A DNA stretch of 41,221 nucleotides from assembly GCA_964605705.1 (NCBI GenBank), contig CAZSDW010000029.1, positions 1-41,221 on the forward strand, read 5' to 3'. Below, one piece after another: positions 28,601 to 36,236 of the stretch (positions are counted from its first letter, which is position 1; each line of letters starts with the position of its first letter). Below the pieces are notes generated by a model, which saw only the letters and a list, made by a program, of their open reading frames with translations, searched no databases and was not told the DNA's origin. A program made the position numbers and the translations under genes. The DNA is from CAZSDW01 sp964605705 (GTDB lineage Bacteria > Fidelibacterota > UBA2242).

Positions 28601-28665
28601 ATCTTTTTTATTTCCCGCTCAGACGCTGTCCCAAATATTGATGTTAAAAATGAACCTATTCCCAT
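25603..28665 (-). CDS. secA: Preprotein translocase ATPase SecA
   Basis: Motor ATPase that drives unfolded preproteins through SecYEG at the inner membrane; 1020 aa. Walker A is MKTGEGKT (143-150), the DEAD-type motif is VDEVDNILIDEARTPLIISG (249-268), and helicase motif VI falls in DLQLRGRSGRQGDPG. The helical wing and scaffold are present (HMYSMDHLKEGI-like region), and the Zn-binding C-terminus is CPCGSGKKYKKCHG (Cys1004, Cys1006, Cys1015, His1016). Compared with the 901-aa E. coli protein there are about 90 extra residues after the DEAD motif (about 280-400); enlarged SecA proteins are known in Bacteroidota and Chlorobiota. The ribosome-binding site TTGGAG lies 4 nt before ATG. It follows nusB by 120 nt with no gene between. 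Confidence 0.98.
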   Translation of the reverse strand: MGIGSFLTSIFGTASEREIKKITPLIEEINRLYDTLSDVPMERLRERTAEFQKMISAVRETVEAEMDQSNLPRDEQHKRIIDAEQEVLDEILPEAFAMVKEVCRRLSGQEWTIVGQKIRWEMIPYDVQLIGGIVLHQGKITEMKTGEGKTLVATMPVYLNALTGRGVHLITVNDYLAQRDSEWMGRIYTELGLTVGCILNSMDNLERREMYNRDITYGTNNEFGFDYLRDNMAISADEQVQREYYYCIVDEVDNILIDEARTPLIISGPVTSSRHEKYDHLNPAVASLVRLQRENVTRILSDLPNDPGEVKKPDEIARQIYIASQGMPKNRRLRKLLEDPGYQRLLQQGEREYLLLTNSKTGQSMSQDEFFEGLYYFIEEKQHNITLTPKGEEKLASQLGIKVNELVIPDLAEELIRIDEDTSLSDSQKESQKIELDLLHSEISDRFHNIAQLLRAYTLYEKDVEYVVQDGKVLIVDEFTGRILPGRRYSDGLHQAIEAKENVKVEAETQTFATITIQNYFRMYDKLAGMTGTALTEAAEFEDIYKLGVVAIPTNQPCIRDDHEDQVYKTRREKYNAILDEIEEAYHRGQPVLVGTISVEVSETISRMLKRRGITHNVLNAKHHQREAEIVSRAGEKSAVTIATNMAGRGTDIKLGEGVIAAGGLYIIGTERHESRRIDLQLRGRSGRQGDPGASRFFLSLEDDLMRLFNSERIASIMDRMGIEEGQVITHSMVTRSIERAQKKVEGRNFSIRKHLLEYDDVMNQQREIIYDRRNFALKEDNIKSEIFEILEEWVTDVIAENVNPKLLPEEWDWENLRGNLNSTLGIDITLGELSNAHETNVTQEIIDRAKRYYEHKEHYMGSEQLRYLEKFVTLRTIDEKWRDHLYSMDHLKEGINWRAYGQKDPLLEYKGEAYKAFVEIIDEINKQTLRLCFRAQFGGPQIQPQQVRRPQRMSMVHQDSIGMGLASGTPERNPEAGPMSAGNRPQKLKPIHVEAKVGRNDPCPCGSGKKYKKCHGAYE

Positions 28666-28785
28666 TTTTCTCCAAGCGTTAGATCATATTCGGATCATCA
28701 TCAGCTATTTCGTGCCGATCGGTCTGCATCAAAGTTCTGCCACCGAGTATCGAAACACACGAATAAACTATCAATCTCGTTTAAG

Positions 28786-29211
28786 TTATTTCGCAGCAGC
28801 CTGTTCGTTAATCATATGTAAAACTGCATCCAGAATCCCATTGACGAAAGCACTGCTGTCATCGGTAGAATATTTCTTGGCAATTTCGATTGCTTCAGAA
28901 ATTGACACTTTGGGCGGAATATCATCAAAGTACAAAAATTCACAAATCGCCATTCGGATAATCAAGCGATCCATGACCGCGATCCGCTCAAAATCCCAGT
29001 TCTCGGATTTGGCTTTTATATAGCGGTCTAATTCTTTTTTATGAGTGGTTGTGGATTCAAATATCTGACGGGTAAACGGCTTTAATTCTTCGGGAAGTTC
29101 TTCAGAATCATCAATGATAAAGGATTCGACGGTTTTTATATTATCCCCGGAAAGCTCCTGGGCATAAATTGCTTGTAGGGCGATCTCGCGCGCAAGTCGT
29201 CTTTCTCTCAT
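28786..29211 (-). CDS. nusB: Transcription antitermination factor NusB
   Basis: A 141-aa all-helical RNA-binding protein that with NusE (S10) binds boxA in rRNA leaders and supports antitermination. Family signatures are clear: the N-terminal RRLAREIALQAIYAQEL, the central WDFERIAVMDRLIIRMAICE and FLYFDDIPPKVSISEAIEIA, then KKYSTDDSSAFVNGILDAV. Length is normal. A modest ribosome-binding site (AAGGTTAG) precedes ATG. It stands first in the nusB-secA-tig-clpP block. Its promoter should lie in 29212-29486, where I see no convincing consensus. Confidence 0.95.
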   Translation of the reverse strand: MRERRLAREIALQAIYAQELSGDNIKTVESFIIDDSEELPEELKPFTRQIFESTTTHKKELDRYIKAKSENWDFERIAVMDRLIIRMAICEFLYFDDIPPKVSISEAIEIAKKYSTDDSSAFVNGILDAVLHMINEQAAAK

Positions 29212-29399
29212 ATTTTCAACTAACCTTTTCCAATCTCAAATACATACACTGGAATTTACATCTTTTTTTGAATGGATAACACAATTAAATCAGGAATTTT
29301 TTTTGAACCATTGAAAAATGGCGACAGATACAATAACACCAATGGATGCAAACTCAAATCGACAAAACTGGATATTTCTAAAACAAGGTCAGCATTTTT

Positions 29400-29434
29400 T
29401 TCACTCAAACAAAATTGCTCTTTTATCGAGTGAA
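29400..29434 (-). other. Weak hairpin downstream of the GH20 gene
   Basis: TTCACTC (29400-29406) and GAGTGAA (29428-29434) form a 7-bp stem with a 21-nt loop, about 55 nt beyond the GH20 stop. On the minus strand it is followed by an A-run rather than a T-run, so it is a poor rho-independent terminator. The rest of the 275-nt gap 29212-29486 is AT-rich and shows no gene. Confidence 0.25.
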
Positions 29435-29486
29435 CATTGGGATCAGGAAATGATATAAATCAATCGAAGCAAGCTTTATCCGCTGA

Positions 29487-32072
29487 TTAATTTGCGACTA
29501 TAACCGTCCGACTGCCACGTCCGGACGATGTGAAAGATTTCAACTTAACCGGACCGCGCACCAGTGTCGGGCTGAAATACTCTTTGGATGATAAATCAGG
29601 CTCGCTTCCATCAGTTGTGTATCGAATCGTCAACCCGGGAAAACGGACATTGGCTTTTAACAGACTATTCTCGATGATGGCACCAGGTAGTGATACCCGG
29701 TAATGAACTCCGCCATAAAGGTAATCAAGGCGGGGCAGTTCGCGCTGTCCGAGCATATTCACAAAAATATTCCAATCCTTTCCTAGCGCTGCAAATCTTG
29801 CATCCCGATCTTCAATCCAAACCCATGCCGGATCTAATGCCCAGGCTCTTTCCGCTAATCCCAGCAATTTGGGAAAAATCATATATTCCAGTTTTTCCGG
29901 TCCCCGGATGGTTTCGCTCCAGACCTGTGCCTGGATTCCCAGAAAATTCCTTCTGCCTTCATCCGACAAGCGGACTTTGTCTTTCATTAATTCTTCGACA
30001 TTCAGAAGATTTCCATACATATCTTTATCTGCCGTTTTAAAAATATCAAACGGTACCAATTCAAAGGGTTTCCGGGTATCGACATAACCCGACCAACTCA
30101 AGCCGGTTTCATCAGGATCCCGATCATATGCAAAATCAAAATAAAGATTCGAGGCGTTGCACATCACCACCGGATAACCGAAATTCGCCAGCCGGTAAGC
30201 AAGGTCTTCGCCACCCCAGCCCCAAACGGCATTCCATACATACGCCCGGAATTTATTGTTAAGAAAATCGGGATTTGGTTCCGAACTTTCTTCACTGCCC
30301 TGGCGGACCTTCCTGAGCACAATCTCTTCCCATCCCGCAGTAATCAAATGATGACTCATCAGGTTTTTATTAAATCGTTTCAGAAAATAGGCATGCAGAT
30401 TTTCAACACCACCGATTTCGGGATGCGCTTCGAGAAACTGTTTACAAACCGGCGATTTCTCCCAGGAACCTGCCGGTACTTCATCACCACCGCTGTGAAT
30501 GGTTGTCAATGGCGCACCGGCTTCATGATACATTGATACAATATTTTCAATAACGGCTTCAATAAAATTATAGGACGACTCCAGACCTACACAAATCACA
30601 TTGTCGTGATAATCCTGGGCGGAGGTATATTCAGACTGATCTTCAAAATCACGCAGCAGATATTCCTGTGCTTTTTCCGTATCACCAAGTGCTTGAAATT
30701 TGTGGTATCGGGCATCCATCGCCTTGATGGCGGCGCGGGCATGACCCGGCACATCGATCTCCGGGATCACTTCTATATGCCGGGCAGTGGCATATCGCAA
30801 TATTTCCATAAAATCTTCCCTGGAATAATAGCCGGTCCCCCAGGATTTTTCAGGATCGCTGAAAGGTCCGGAACCATAGGCGGGATAGAGTCGGTCATCC
30901 TCGGTCGTCGTGTGACCGCGCCTGGCACCGACTTCCGTCAACTCCGGAAGCCCGGCAATTTCCAGACGCCAGCCCTCATCGTCAGCAAGGTGAAAATGGA
31001 ATTTATTGAGCTTATAGAAACTCATTAAATCAAGTAATTTTATGACGGTCTCCTTTGAATGAAAATTCCGCGCAACATCCAGATGTAAACCACGATAAGG
31101 AAAGCGGGGAGCGTCTTCAATCATTATAAAGGGAAAATCCAGCGTTTGTTGAGCTTCCCGGAATGCAGCGATTGGCAACAGGGCAATCAGGCTTTGAATG
31201 CCATAAAAAACTCCTGCCGGATCGGAACCGAGAATCTGCACACCCTGATCGTTTATATTCAATTTGTACACTTCGGCAGCGGTATTATTGACACTGATTT
31301 TTCCCATTTTCAACTGAATCGCAGCCGGTCCCGGTTCATTACCTGTTTGCATCTGTATCTCATTGCAATAGACGGATTTAAAGAAATCCGCTAAAAAGCT
31401 GGCTTCGTTTTCTAATCCCGCCTGATAACGGATGATAATCGGTCCGGAAAATGATAATGTCCCGGGCTTTGGAATGAGACGATAAGGTCTTGGCAATATC
31501 GGTGGTAACTGATCGTAGGGTAACCGAGTCAAATTCCGATTTTCTTCATATCGGGATGACGGAGTCGGAACATCCAATCCTTTTAATACATCACGTGAAA
31601 TTGGTTTAGCAACATAATCCGTCAATAATTGGGGCGCTTCATCGTCATCAAAGACAATGTAGAGTCCCACGGGTGCGTCACTTATTCGTAAAACAAGATG
31701 AGAAAGATTAAACTCAAACGTTCGGCTCTGCCCCGGTTTTATGGGTTGAAAATCCCGGGTGGGATAGAGCTTATAATAATCCCCGGTAATATTCTCAATC
31801 CTGATATCAGCAGGCAGACTTTCCGGAACGACATCTTCGGAAATCTGGTTAAAGTAAATTACCCAGCCCTTATTTCCCAAAGGACAGTTACCATTATTGA
31901 CAAAAGTGAAAGCGACCCGCGATCCTTGTCTTGATTCCGGTTGAACCGATAGCAATTCCCAGGTTATGGAAATTTCACTACCTGTCGGGTGTTTCCTGTT
32001 TGATGTTCCTGCACAGTTATCCAATAATAAAAGCAACGAAAATGCTGTAATTAGCAGAATTAATTTTTGCAT
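29487..32072 (-). CDS. GH20 beta-N-acetylhexosaminidase lipoprotein
   Basis: An 861-aa exo-hexosaminidase that removes terminal beta-GlcNAc/GalNAc, for example from chito-oligosaccharides. I start at the ATG at 32072 (AGGAG 8 nt upstream) rather than the TTG at 32075. Lipobox LLDNC, Cys20. Residues about 35-165 look like a chitobiase-type carbohydrate-binding domain, about 190-320 like the GH20b domain, and about 325-780 form the catalytic TIM barrel: RGLHLDVARNF, HFHLADDEGWRLE, IPEIDVPGH, and the catalytic pair Asp530-Glu531 in SGGDEVP. WNAVWGWGGEDL and GIQAQVWSE complete the active site. The C-terminal Fn3-like part (IRYTTDGSEPD) is typical of chitobiases. It is the last gene of the glycan operon. 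Likely anchored to the periplasmic face of a membrane or surface-exposed. Confidence 0.95.
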   Translation of the reverse strand: MQKLILLITAFSLLLLLDNCAGTSNRKHPTGSEISITWELLSVQPESRQGSRVAFTFVNNGNCPLGNKGWVIYFNQISEDVVPESLPADIRIENITGDYYKLYPTRDFQPIKPGQSRTFEFNLSHLVLRISDAPVGLYIVFDDDEAPQLLTDYVAKPISRDVLKGLDVPTPSSRYEENRNLTRLPYDQLPPILPRPYRLIPKPGTLSFSGPIIIRYQAGLENEASFLADFFKSVYCNEIQMQTGNEPGPAAIQLKMGKISVNNTAAEVYKLNINDQGVQILGSDPAGVFYGIQSLIALLPIAAFREAQQTLDFPFIMIEDAPRFPYRGLHLDVARNFHSKETVIKLLDLMSFYKLNKFHFHLADDEGWRLEIAGLPELTEVGARRGHTTTEDDRLYPAYGSGPFSDPEKSWGTGYYSREDFMEILRYATARHIEVIPEIDVPGHARAAIKAMDARYHKFQALGDTEKAQEYLLRDFEDQSEYTSAQDYHDNVICVGLESSYNFIEAVIENIVSMYHEAGAPLTTIHSGGDEVPAGSWEKSPVCKQFLEAHPEIGGVENLHAYFLKRFNKNLMSHHLITAGWEEIVLRKVRQGSEESSEPNPDFLNNKFRAYVWNAVWGWGGEDLAYRLANFGYPVVMCNASNLYFDFAYDRDPDETGLSWSGYVDTRKPFELVPFDIFKTADKDMYGNLLNVEELMKDKVRLSDEGRRNFLGIQAQVWSETIRGPEKLEYMIFPKLLGLAERAWALDPAWVWIEDRDARFAALGKDWNIFVNMLGQRELPRLDYLYGGVHYRVSLPGAIIENSLLKANVRFPGLTIRYTTDGSEPDLSSKEYFSPTLVRGPVKLKSFTSSGRGSRTVIVAN

Positions 32073-32108
32073 CAAATTTACTCCTGGGTAAATATACCTA
32101 TTTAATAG

Positions 32109-33218
32109 TTATTTTTGCACAATGGCTCTGACAATTTCCTTCTTCGGCGGATTTTCAACCAACTGATCCCAGGACCAGAAGATTACCCCTGCCGAAGGCT
32201 GCTTTAATGCCTCAATGAGTGATTCTTCAAATTCACCAAGACTCAACGGTTCCTCAAGATACGCCTTATTCACCTGAATACTGGGCACGACCTGACATTT
32301 TACCTGACTGGCAATATCTCTGGTGACCGAACCGATCCACTCCGGTTTTTGACGAACCATGTGGGCATAGGTCATGGGGGAAATCAGATCAACAATATCG
32401 CCAATTTTCGAAAAATCCTGCCCGACAACAGTTTTGATTGAATTATTAAAATCTGTTTGCCGCCACGGAACCGCATGGACGTTAATTTTAATCCCCGGTT
32501 TAATTTTGCGGGCTTCGCTCGCTATATCGCGAATCATACTGGCAATCAGTTCGCACTTCCATTCCGTCCATTCCGCCAGACAATTATCCTGAATCCAGGT
32601 ATAGATATCGGGAGCATTCTTCAAATCATCCGGTATTTCAATAGTGCAATCTGCCTGAAACTTCTGCAGGCAGTGATCATCAAAACAGGTATTGGGAATA
32701 TCGCCCGGTTGCCGGTCCGGATAAACCTTTTCCCAGAACACAAAATGGCGGATAAAGTCCAAACTTAATCCATCGGGATCAAGTTCACGAATCAGGTTCA
32801 TGATATACTCAATCTTCTGCCTCCGATAATCATCCCGCGACGGGCAGACAAATTCAACCCATTCTTCAACTGCTGGTGTTCCCCGGTTGGTCAACGCGTA
32901 TAAATCCGGGTTGGAATGCAGTGCTTGCGGATTAAAAAAGATGGGCAGTATGATGAATATCTTAATCCTGTGCTGCCGGGCTAATTGTCTGAATTCGGGA
33001 TTGGAATCCAGGGAAGCGCTGGTAAAAACGGTATTGATTCCCAGGCTTTTCCATTCCTCGAATAAGTCCGGAAGATTTCCATTATAATCGTAAATTTTCA
33101 CACCGATTATACGGGTTTTCGAATGGTCAAGACCCGATCGTTTTGGAGAACAGCCAATCAGGCTCCAGGCAGCCCAAAGTACGATTATCCAGGAAAAATA
33201 TTTTTTATATGGCAACAT
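32109..33218 (-). CDS. Lipoprotein with glycosidase-like (GHL-type) TIM barrel
   Basis: A 369-aa protein with ribosome-binding site AAAGGAAAA and lipobox SLIGC, Cys23. The sequence has the order of elements seen in hypothetical glycosyl hydrolase (GHL/DUF4015/DUF187-like) barrels: an early KIYDYNGNL, then LGINTVFTSAS, PSRDDYRRQKIEYIMNLI, LDPDGLSLDFIRH (Asp on strand 4), INVHAVPWR, VDLISPMTYAHM and GVIFWSWDQL. Acidic residues in the LSLDFIRH segment are plausible catalytic candidates, but I cannot assign a CAZy family or linkage. It lies 14 nt after the deacetylase and 36 nt before the GH20 gene, which implies a role on the same glycan. Confidence 0.8.
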   Translation of the reverse strand: MLPYKKYFSWIIVLWAAWSLIGCSPKRSGLDHSKTRIIGVKIYDYNGNLPDLFEEWKSLGINTVFTSASLDSNPEFRQLARQHRIKIFIILPIFFNPQALHSNPDLYALTNRGTPAVEEWVEFVCPSRDDYRRQKIEYIMNLIRELDPDGLSLDFIRHFVFWEKVYPDRQPGDIPNTCFDDHCLQKFQADCTIEIPDDLKNAPDIYTWIQDNCLAEWTEWKCELIASMIRDIASEARKIKPGIKINVHAVPWRQTDFNNSIKTVVGQDFSKIGDIVDLISPMTYAHMVRQKPEWIGSVTRDIASQVKCQVVPSIQVNKAYLEEPLSLGEFEESLIEALKQPSAGVIFWSWDQLVENPPKKEIVRAIVQK

Positions 33219-33232
33219 ATTTTTCCTTTTAT

Positions 33233-34126
33233 TTAATAGTCTGAGACTGCCGGGCGTTTCATTGATTTTAATCCGGGTTTTAAAACAAGGTCATGATAAG
33301 TGATTAATTCCACACCTTTATTAATGAGCGCTTTTTCGAAGGCACTGGAACAGAGTGCATTCAGCTCCGCCTGGCGATGAATACTCACCCGGAAAGGGTC
33401 AGCCGGATAATTGAGATCGGTGAGCGCATCCATTTCAGGAGTTTCCATACCCAGATGAATTACCACCAGATTTACCCGTTCGGGCTGGAGATTCGCAACA
33501 ATTTCGAGTAACCGGTTAAGCTTTCTCTCCGGCGCAATTTCCCAGAGTGACGCGTAAGCCTCATCAAAATAGACTGAAATACCAAGTTTATACTCTTTCG
33601 CCAGTTTTTCCACTAAAGACCGTAATTCCGGAGTTGAAACCGCCGTACCCATGTGATAATCCAGGTAATCGATCTGTAATCCCGAATGCTGAGCCTTTTC
33701 AATCTGGGCACGGAGTTCATGCTCCACCTCATTTATTTTGATACCTGCTTTTCTAAACAATTCTTCGGACGTATAAAAATAACCGTCCTCATCAACCAGA
33801 CTTGGCACTGCCTCGCGACCGGACACGGGTCCCCATTTATAGTGCGACCATTCGGAATTCAGCATCAGATGTACCCCGACTGAGATTTGCGGATTCGCCG
33901 TGAGCAACTCCACTGCCTCCTTATACCAGGGACAGCCAACCATAACGGAAGCTGAAAAGGGAATGCCGGTTTCGATCAGCTTTTTCACCGCCATATTCAC
34001 GGTATGACACATCCCGATATCATCACAACGAATAAGTAACCGGGTCTGTGCCTCAAGGGATTGCCCTCGAACCAGCATAAGAATAGCAACGCACATACAA
34101 ATTATAAACAGCTGTTTCATTTTCAT
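33233..34126 (-). CDS. Exported YdjC/ChbG-family carbohydrate deacetylase
   Basis: A 297-aa protein. ATG at 34126 is chosen because GTGAGG lies 5 nt upstream and a signal peptide (MKMKQLFIICMCVAILMLVR) follows; an in-frame TTG at 34144 is less likely. The metal-binding pattern of ChbG/YdjC is present: IRCDDIGMCHTVN (Asp35, Asp36), VGVHLMLNSEW (His86) and DYLDYHMGT (His158). ChbG in E. coli removes an N-acetyl group from chitooligosaccharides. E. coli ChbG is cytosolic, whereas this one has an export signal, so it would act in the periplasm or outside. Its neighbours are two GH20-type genes, which supports GlcNAc oligosaccharides as substrate; other acetylated sugars remain possible. Confidence 0.9.
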   Translation of the reverse strand: MKMKQLFIICMCVAILMLVRGQSLEAQTRLLIRCDDIGMCHTVNMAVKKLIETGIPFSASVMVGCPWYKEAVELLTANPQISVGVHLMLNSEWSHYKWGPVSGREAVPSLVDEDGYFYTSEELFRKAGIKINEVEHELRAQIEKAQHSGLQIDYLDYHMGTAVSTPELRSLVEKLAKEYKLGISVYFDEAYASLWEIAPERKLNRLLEIVANLQPERVNLVVIHLGMETPEMDALTDLNYPADPFRVSIHRQAELNALCSSAFEKALINKGVELITYHDLVLKPGLKSMKRPAVSDY

Positions 34127-34162
34127 TTCATCCTCACAAAACAATTTAATTTATTGAATAAC

Positions 34163-35065
34163 TTATTTTTCCAAAGCAATTGGGATAACTTCCTTAAGCG
34201 TGAAATCAACCCAGAAAACACCACATTCCTGGGTAATATTCTGTGCCAGAATGACACCGAGATCTCCGGGTGGATCATTCAACTTTTGCCACCATTTTCG
34301 ATCGGAGCGGTAACCGACCTGAAAAAAGACCATGTTGGGTTTGAAATAATCAGACCAGTATTCGATGAATTCATCCTGGGCAGCTTGTAAATCCCTCAGT
34401 TCCTGACTGTCATCGACAAATATTAAATCCGAACGATAAGTCGGCGGCATCCAGTCGCGATCCCAGTGCTTCAAAAACAGCCGATAATTCGGATTATGAG
34501 ACTTTACCCGTTCATTCCAGCTGCGGGCTAAATTGTCGGTGACTTTCACGCCCCACTCGGGATTATCCGCTTCCCGATACCACTCCACATCAACACCAAA
34601 ACCGACAACACACGGGTGGTGTTTGTAGCGGTACAGGACAATATCAATCAGGTCGATCATATCCGCATTAGCCGGCTCTACTTGCAGAAACACCTTAATC
34701 CCGGTTGTATCAAAATGGCTCAGATACGGTTCGTGCTTATCATAATCCAGATAAATAATATTACTATCCGGCTTGCCATCCGTCGGAAATTCCAGACGAC
34801 AGCTGCGTTCGCCGCCCATGACACCGACAATCCAGATACCACAGGGTATCGATCCCTCGAAACGTTCTTGCATATTCATCATCGCGTATTGCCATTTTTC
34901 CGGGCTCGGAAATGGTCTGATACCATAAGAGGAAGAACGAACCCCAGCATAAACAACATTTTCGGTTTTGACATTTGAATCCCTGCTGTACTCACGTTTA
35001 TTGGTACAGGAATTACCAAGGATAACCAGAATAATGATCAGTAAAACTATCAATCTTTGGTTCAT
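34163..35065 (-). CDS. Orphan lipoprotein, possible TIM-barrel glycosidase
   Basis: A 300-aa protein I do not recognise. Ribosome-binding site AAAGGAG 6 nt before ATG; lipobox ILGNSC, Cys20. Alternating strand/helix pattern with TGIKVFLQVEPANADM, HHPCVVGFGVDVEWYREAD, YRLFLKHWDRDWMP, RSDLIFVDDSQ, MVFFQVGYRSDRKWW and ECGVFWVDFTLKEV is like a TIM barrel of retaining or chitinase-like glycosidases; DVEWYRE offers acidic residues at the end of a strand. The context between a stand-alone GH20 and a deacetylase suggests a glycan substrate. Function is not established. Confidence 0.75.
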   Translation of the reverse strand: MNQRLIVLLIIILVILGNSCTNKREYSRDSNVKTENVVYAGVRSSSYGIRPFPSPEKWQYAMMNMQERFEGSIPCGIWIVGVMGGERSCRLEFPTDGKPDSNIIYLDYDKHEPYLSHFDTTGIKVFLQVEPANADMIDLIDIVLYRYKHHPCVVGFGVDVEWYREADNPEWGVKVTDNLARSWNERVKSHNPNYRLFLKHWDRDWMPPTYRSDLIFVDDSQELRDLQAAQDEFIEYWSDYFKPNMVFFQVGYRSDRKWWQKLNDPPGDLGVILAQNITQECGVFWVDFTLKEVIPIALEK

Positions 35066-35131
35066 TATCTTCTCCTTTTATTTAATGCAGACCGGTTTTT
35101 CACGATCTGAAAAATCCAGCGTTTAGTGTGT

Positions 35132-36169
35132 TTAAGTTTTCTGTTTTATTTTTTTGATTCCCTCGATTAATGGCGGAAAATACTTCAATGAATCTCCCCG
35201 GATTCCCCAGGTAGTAAATAAATGCCCCAACATCCCCGGATCATTTTGGGCAAAACTGTATTCGATCAATGCTATTGTCGCTTCAGTATTTCGCCAGCCT
35301 GACGGCAGCACCCGGAAGCCCTTTTTCAAAAACATGGGAACTGAGGGATAGTTATCCATCGCTTCATAATGCCAGTCACAAATGATGATATCCCGGGAAA
35401 TCATTTCAATCGCCGGAGCAGTCCCGTTAACGGCGGATTCCCATTCGCCGTAATTGCAGAGATTTCCATCAATTAAACGGTCGCCCCACATCAGCATTTC
35501 ACAGTCCCTTTCTTTGACGATAAAATCGTGTAAATCATTCACCGCTTTGGCGTACAGCTCTGCCGGATTTTTACCAACTGTCGCCGGTGAGGTACTGTCA
35601 CCGAGCAGAAACACCTCATCCATACCAACATGAATGGCATCGGCATTGAAGCCATCAATCAGTTCACCAAGCAATTCGCGGACAATTCCCATCACTTTGG
35701 GATTGGTTGGATCCCATTCACGGCAATAAAGTCCCTCATTTCCGGGATAGGCTCCAGGAGTCAGATCGAATTCCGGGTATTGAATTAACAGCGGAAAGGT
35801 TTCTTTTGCCCAGGACTGATGCCCAAGACTCTGGAATTCCGGTATCAGCCGGATTCCATTACTGCGGCAAACTTCAGAAATTTTACTGGCAGTTCCCTTT
35901 TTAATAGGATCTTCACTTCCCCGCAGTTCAGGATGGGATTCAAACATGAAATTGTAATCAACTTCCAAAATAAGAATATTAATTCCCAGATCAGCAAGAT
36001 TTGGAATATATTTTGTCAGGGAATCAACCGCCTGATCAGTCATATAATTGATCAAATGAACCGCACACCATTTTTCAGCCGGAGATTCAGTTTCAAATTG
36101 CGGAGGAGTCCAGGTGCAGGCAACTAGCATCAGAACCAATAAGCAGATAATTCCATTTTTTAAGTACAT
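35132..36169 (-). CDS. Stand-alone GH20-type catalytic-domain lipoprotein
   Basis: A 345-aa protein with ribosome-binding site GGGAGG and lipobox LVAC, Cys18. It contains a GH20-like barrel only: LGINILILEVDYNF, GIRLIPEFQSLGHQSW, YCREWDPTNPKV, the catalytic pair Asp184-Glu185 in HVGMDEVF, MLMWGDRL and LGHLFTTWGIRGDS. It lacks the N-terminal GH20b and carbohydrate-binding domains of the GH20 at 29487-32072. Probably an exo-acting N-acetylhexosaminidase with different specificity. It is the first enzyme gene after the PorV-like gene, 67 nt downstream. Confidence 0.88.
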   Translation of the reverse strand: MYLKNGIICLLVLMLVACTWTPPQFETESPAEKWCAVHLINYMTDQAVDSLTKYIPNLADLGINILILEVDYNFMFESHPELRGSEDPIKKGTASKISEVCRSNGIRLIPEFQSLGHQSWAKETFPLLIQYPEFDLTPGAYPGNEGLYCREWDPTNPKVMGIVRELLGELIDGFNADAIHVGMDEVFLLGDSTSPATVGKNPAELYAKAVNDLHDFIVKERDCEMLMWGDRLIDGNLCNYGEWESAVNGTAPAIEMISRDIIICDWHYEAMDNYPSVPMFLKKGFRVLPSGWRNTEATIALIEYSFAQNDPGMLGHLFTTWGIRGDSLKYFPPLIEGIKKIKQKT

Positions 36170-36236
36170 GAAATCCTCCCGGCTGACAATTAAGCTCTGA
36201 AATCCCCTCTAAGGTTCCATACCCCACCGCTCTGGA

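Noticed and set aside
29400..29434. Rho-independent terminator after the GH20 gene
   Set aside because: The stem has a 21-nt loop and is followed by A residues rather than U in the transcript.
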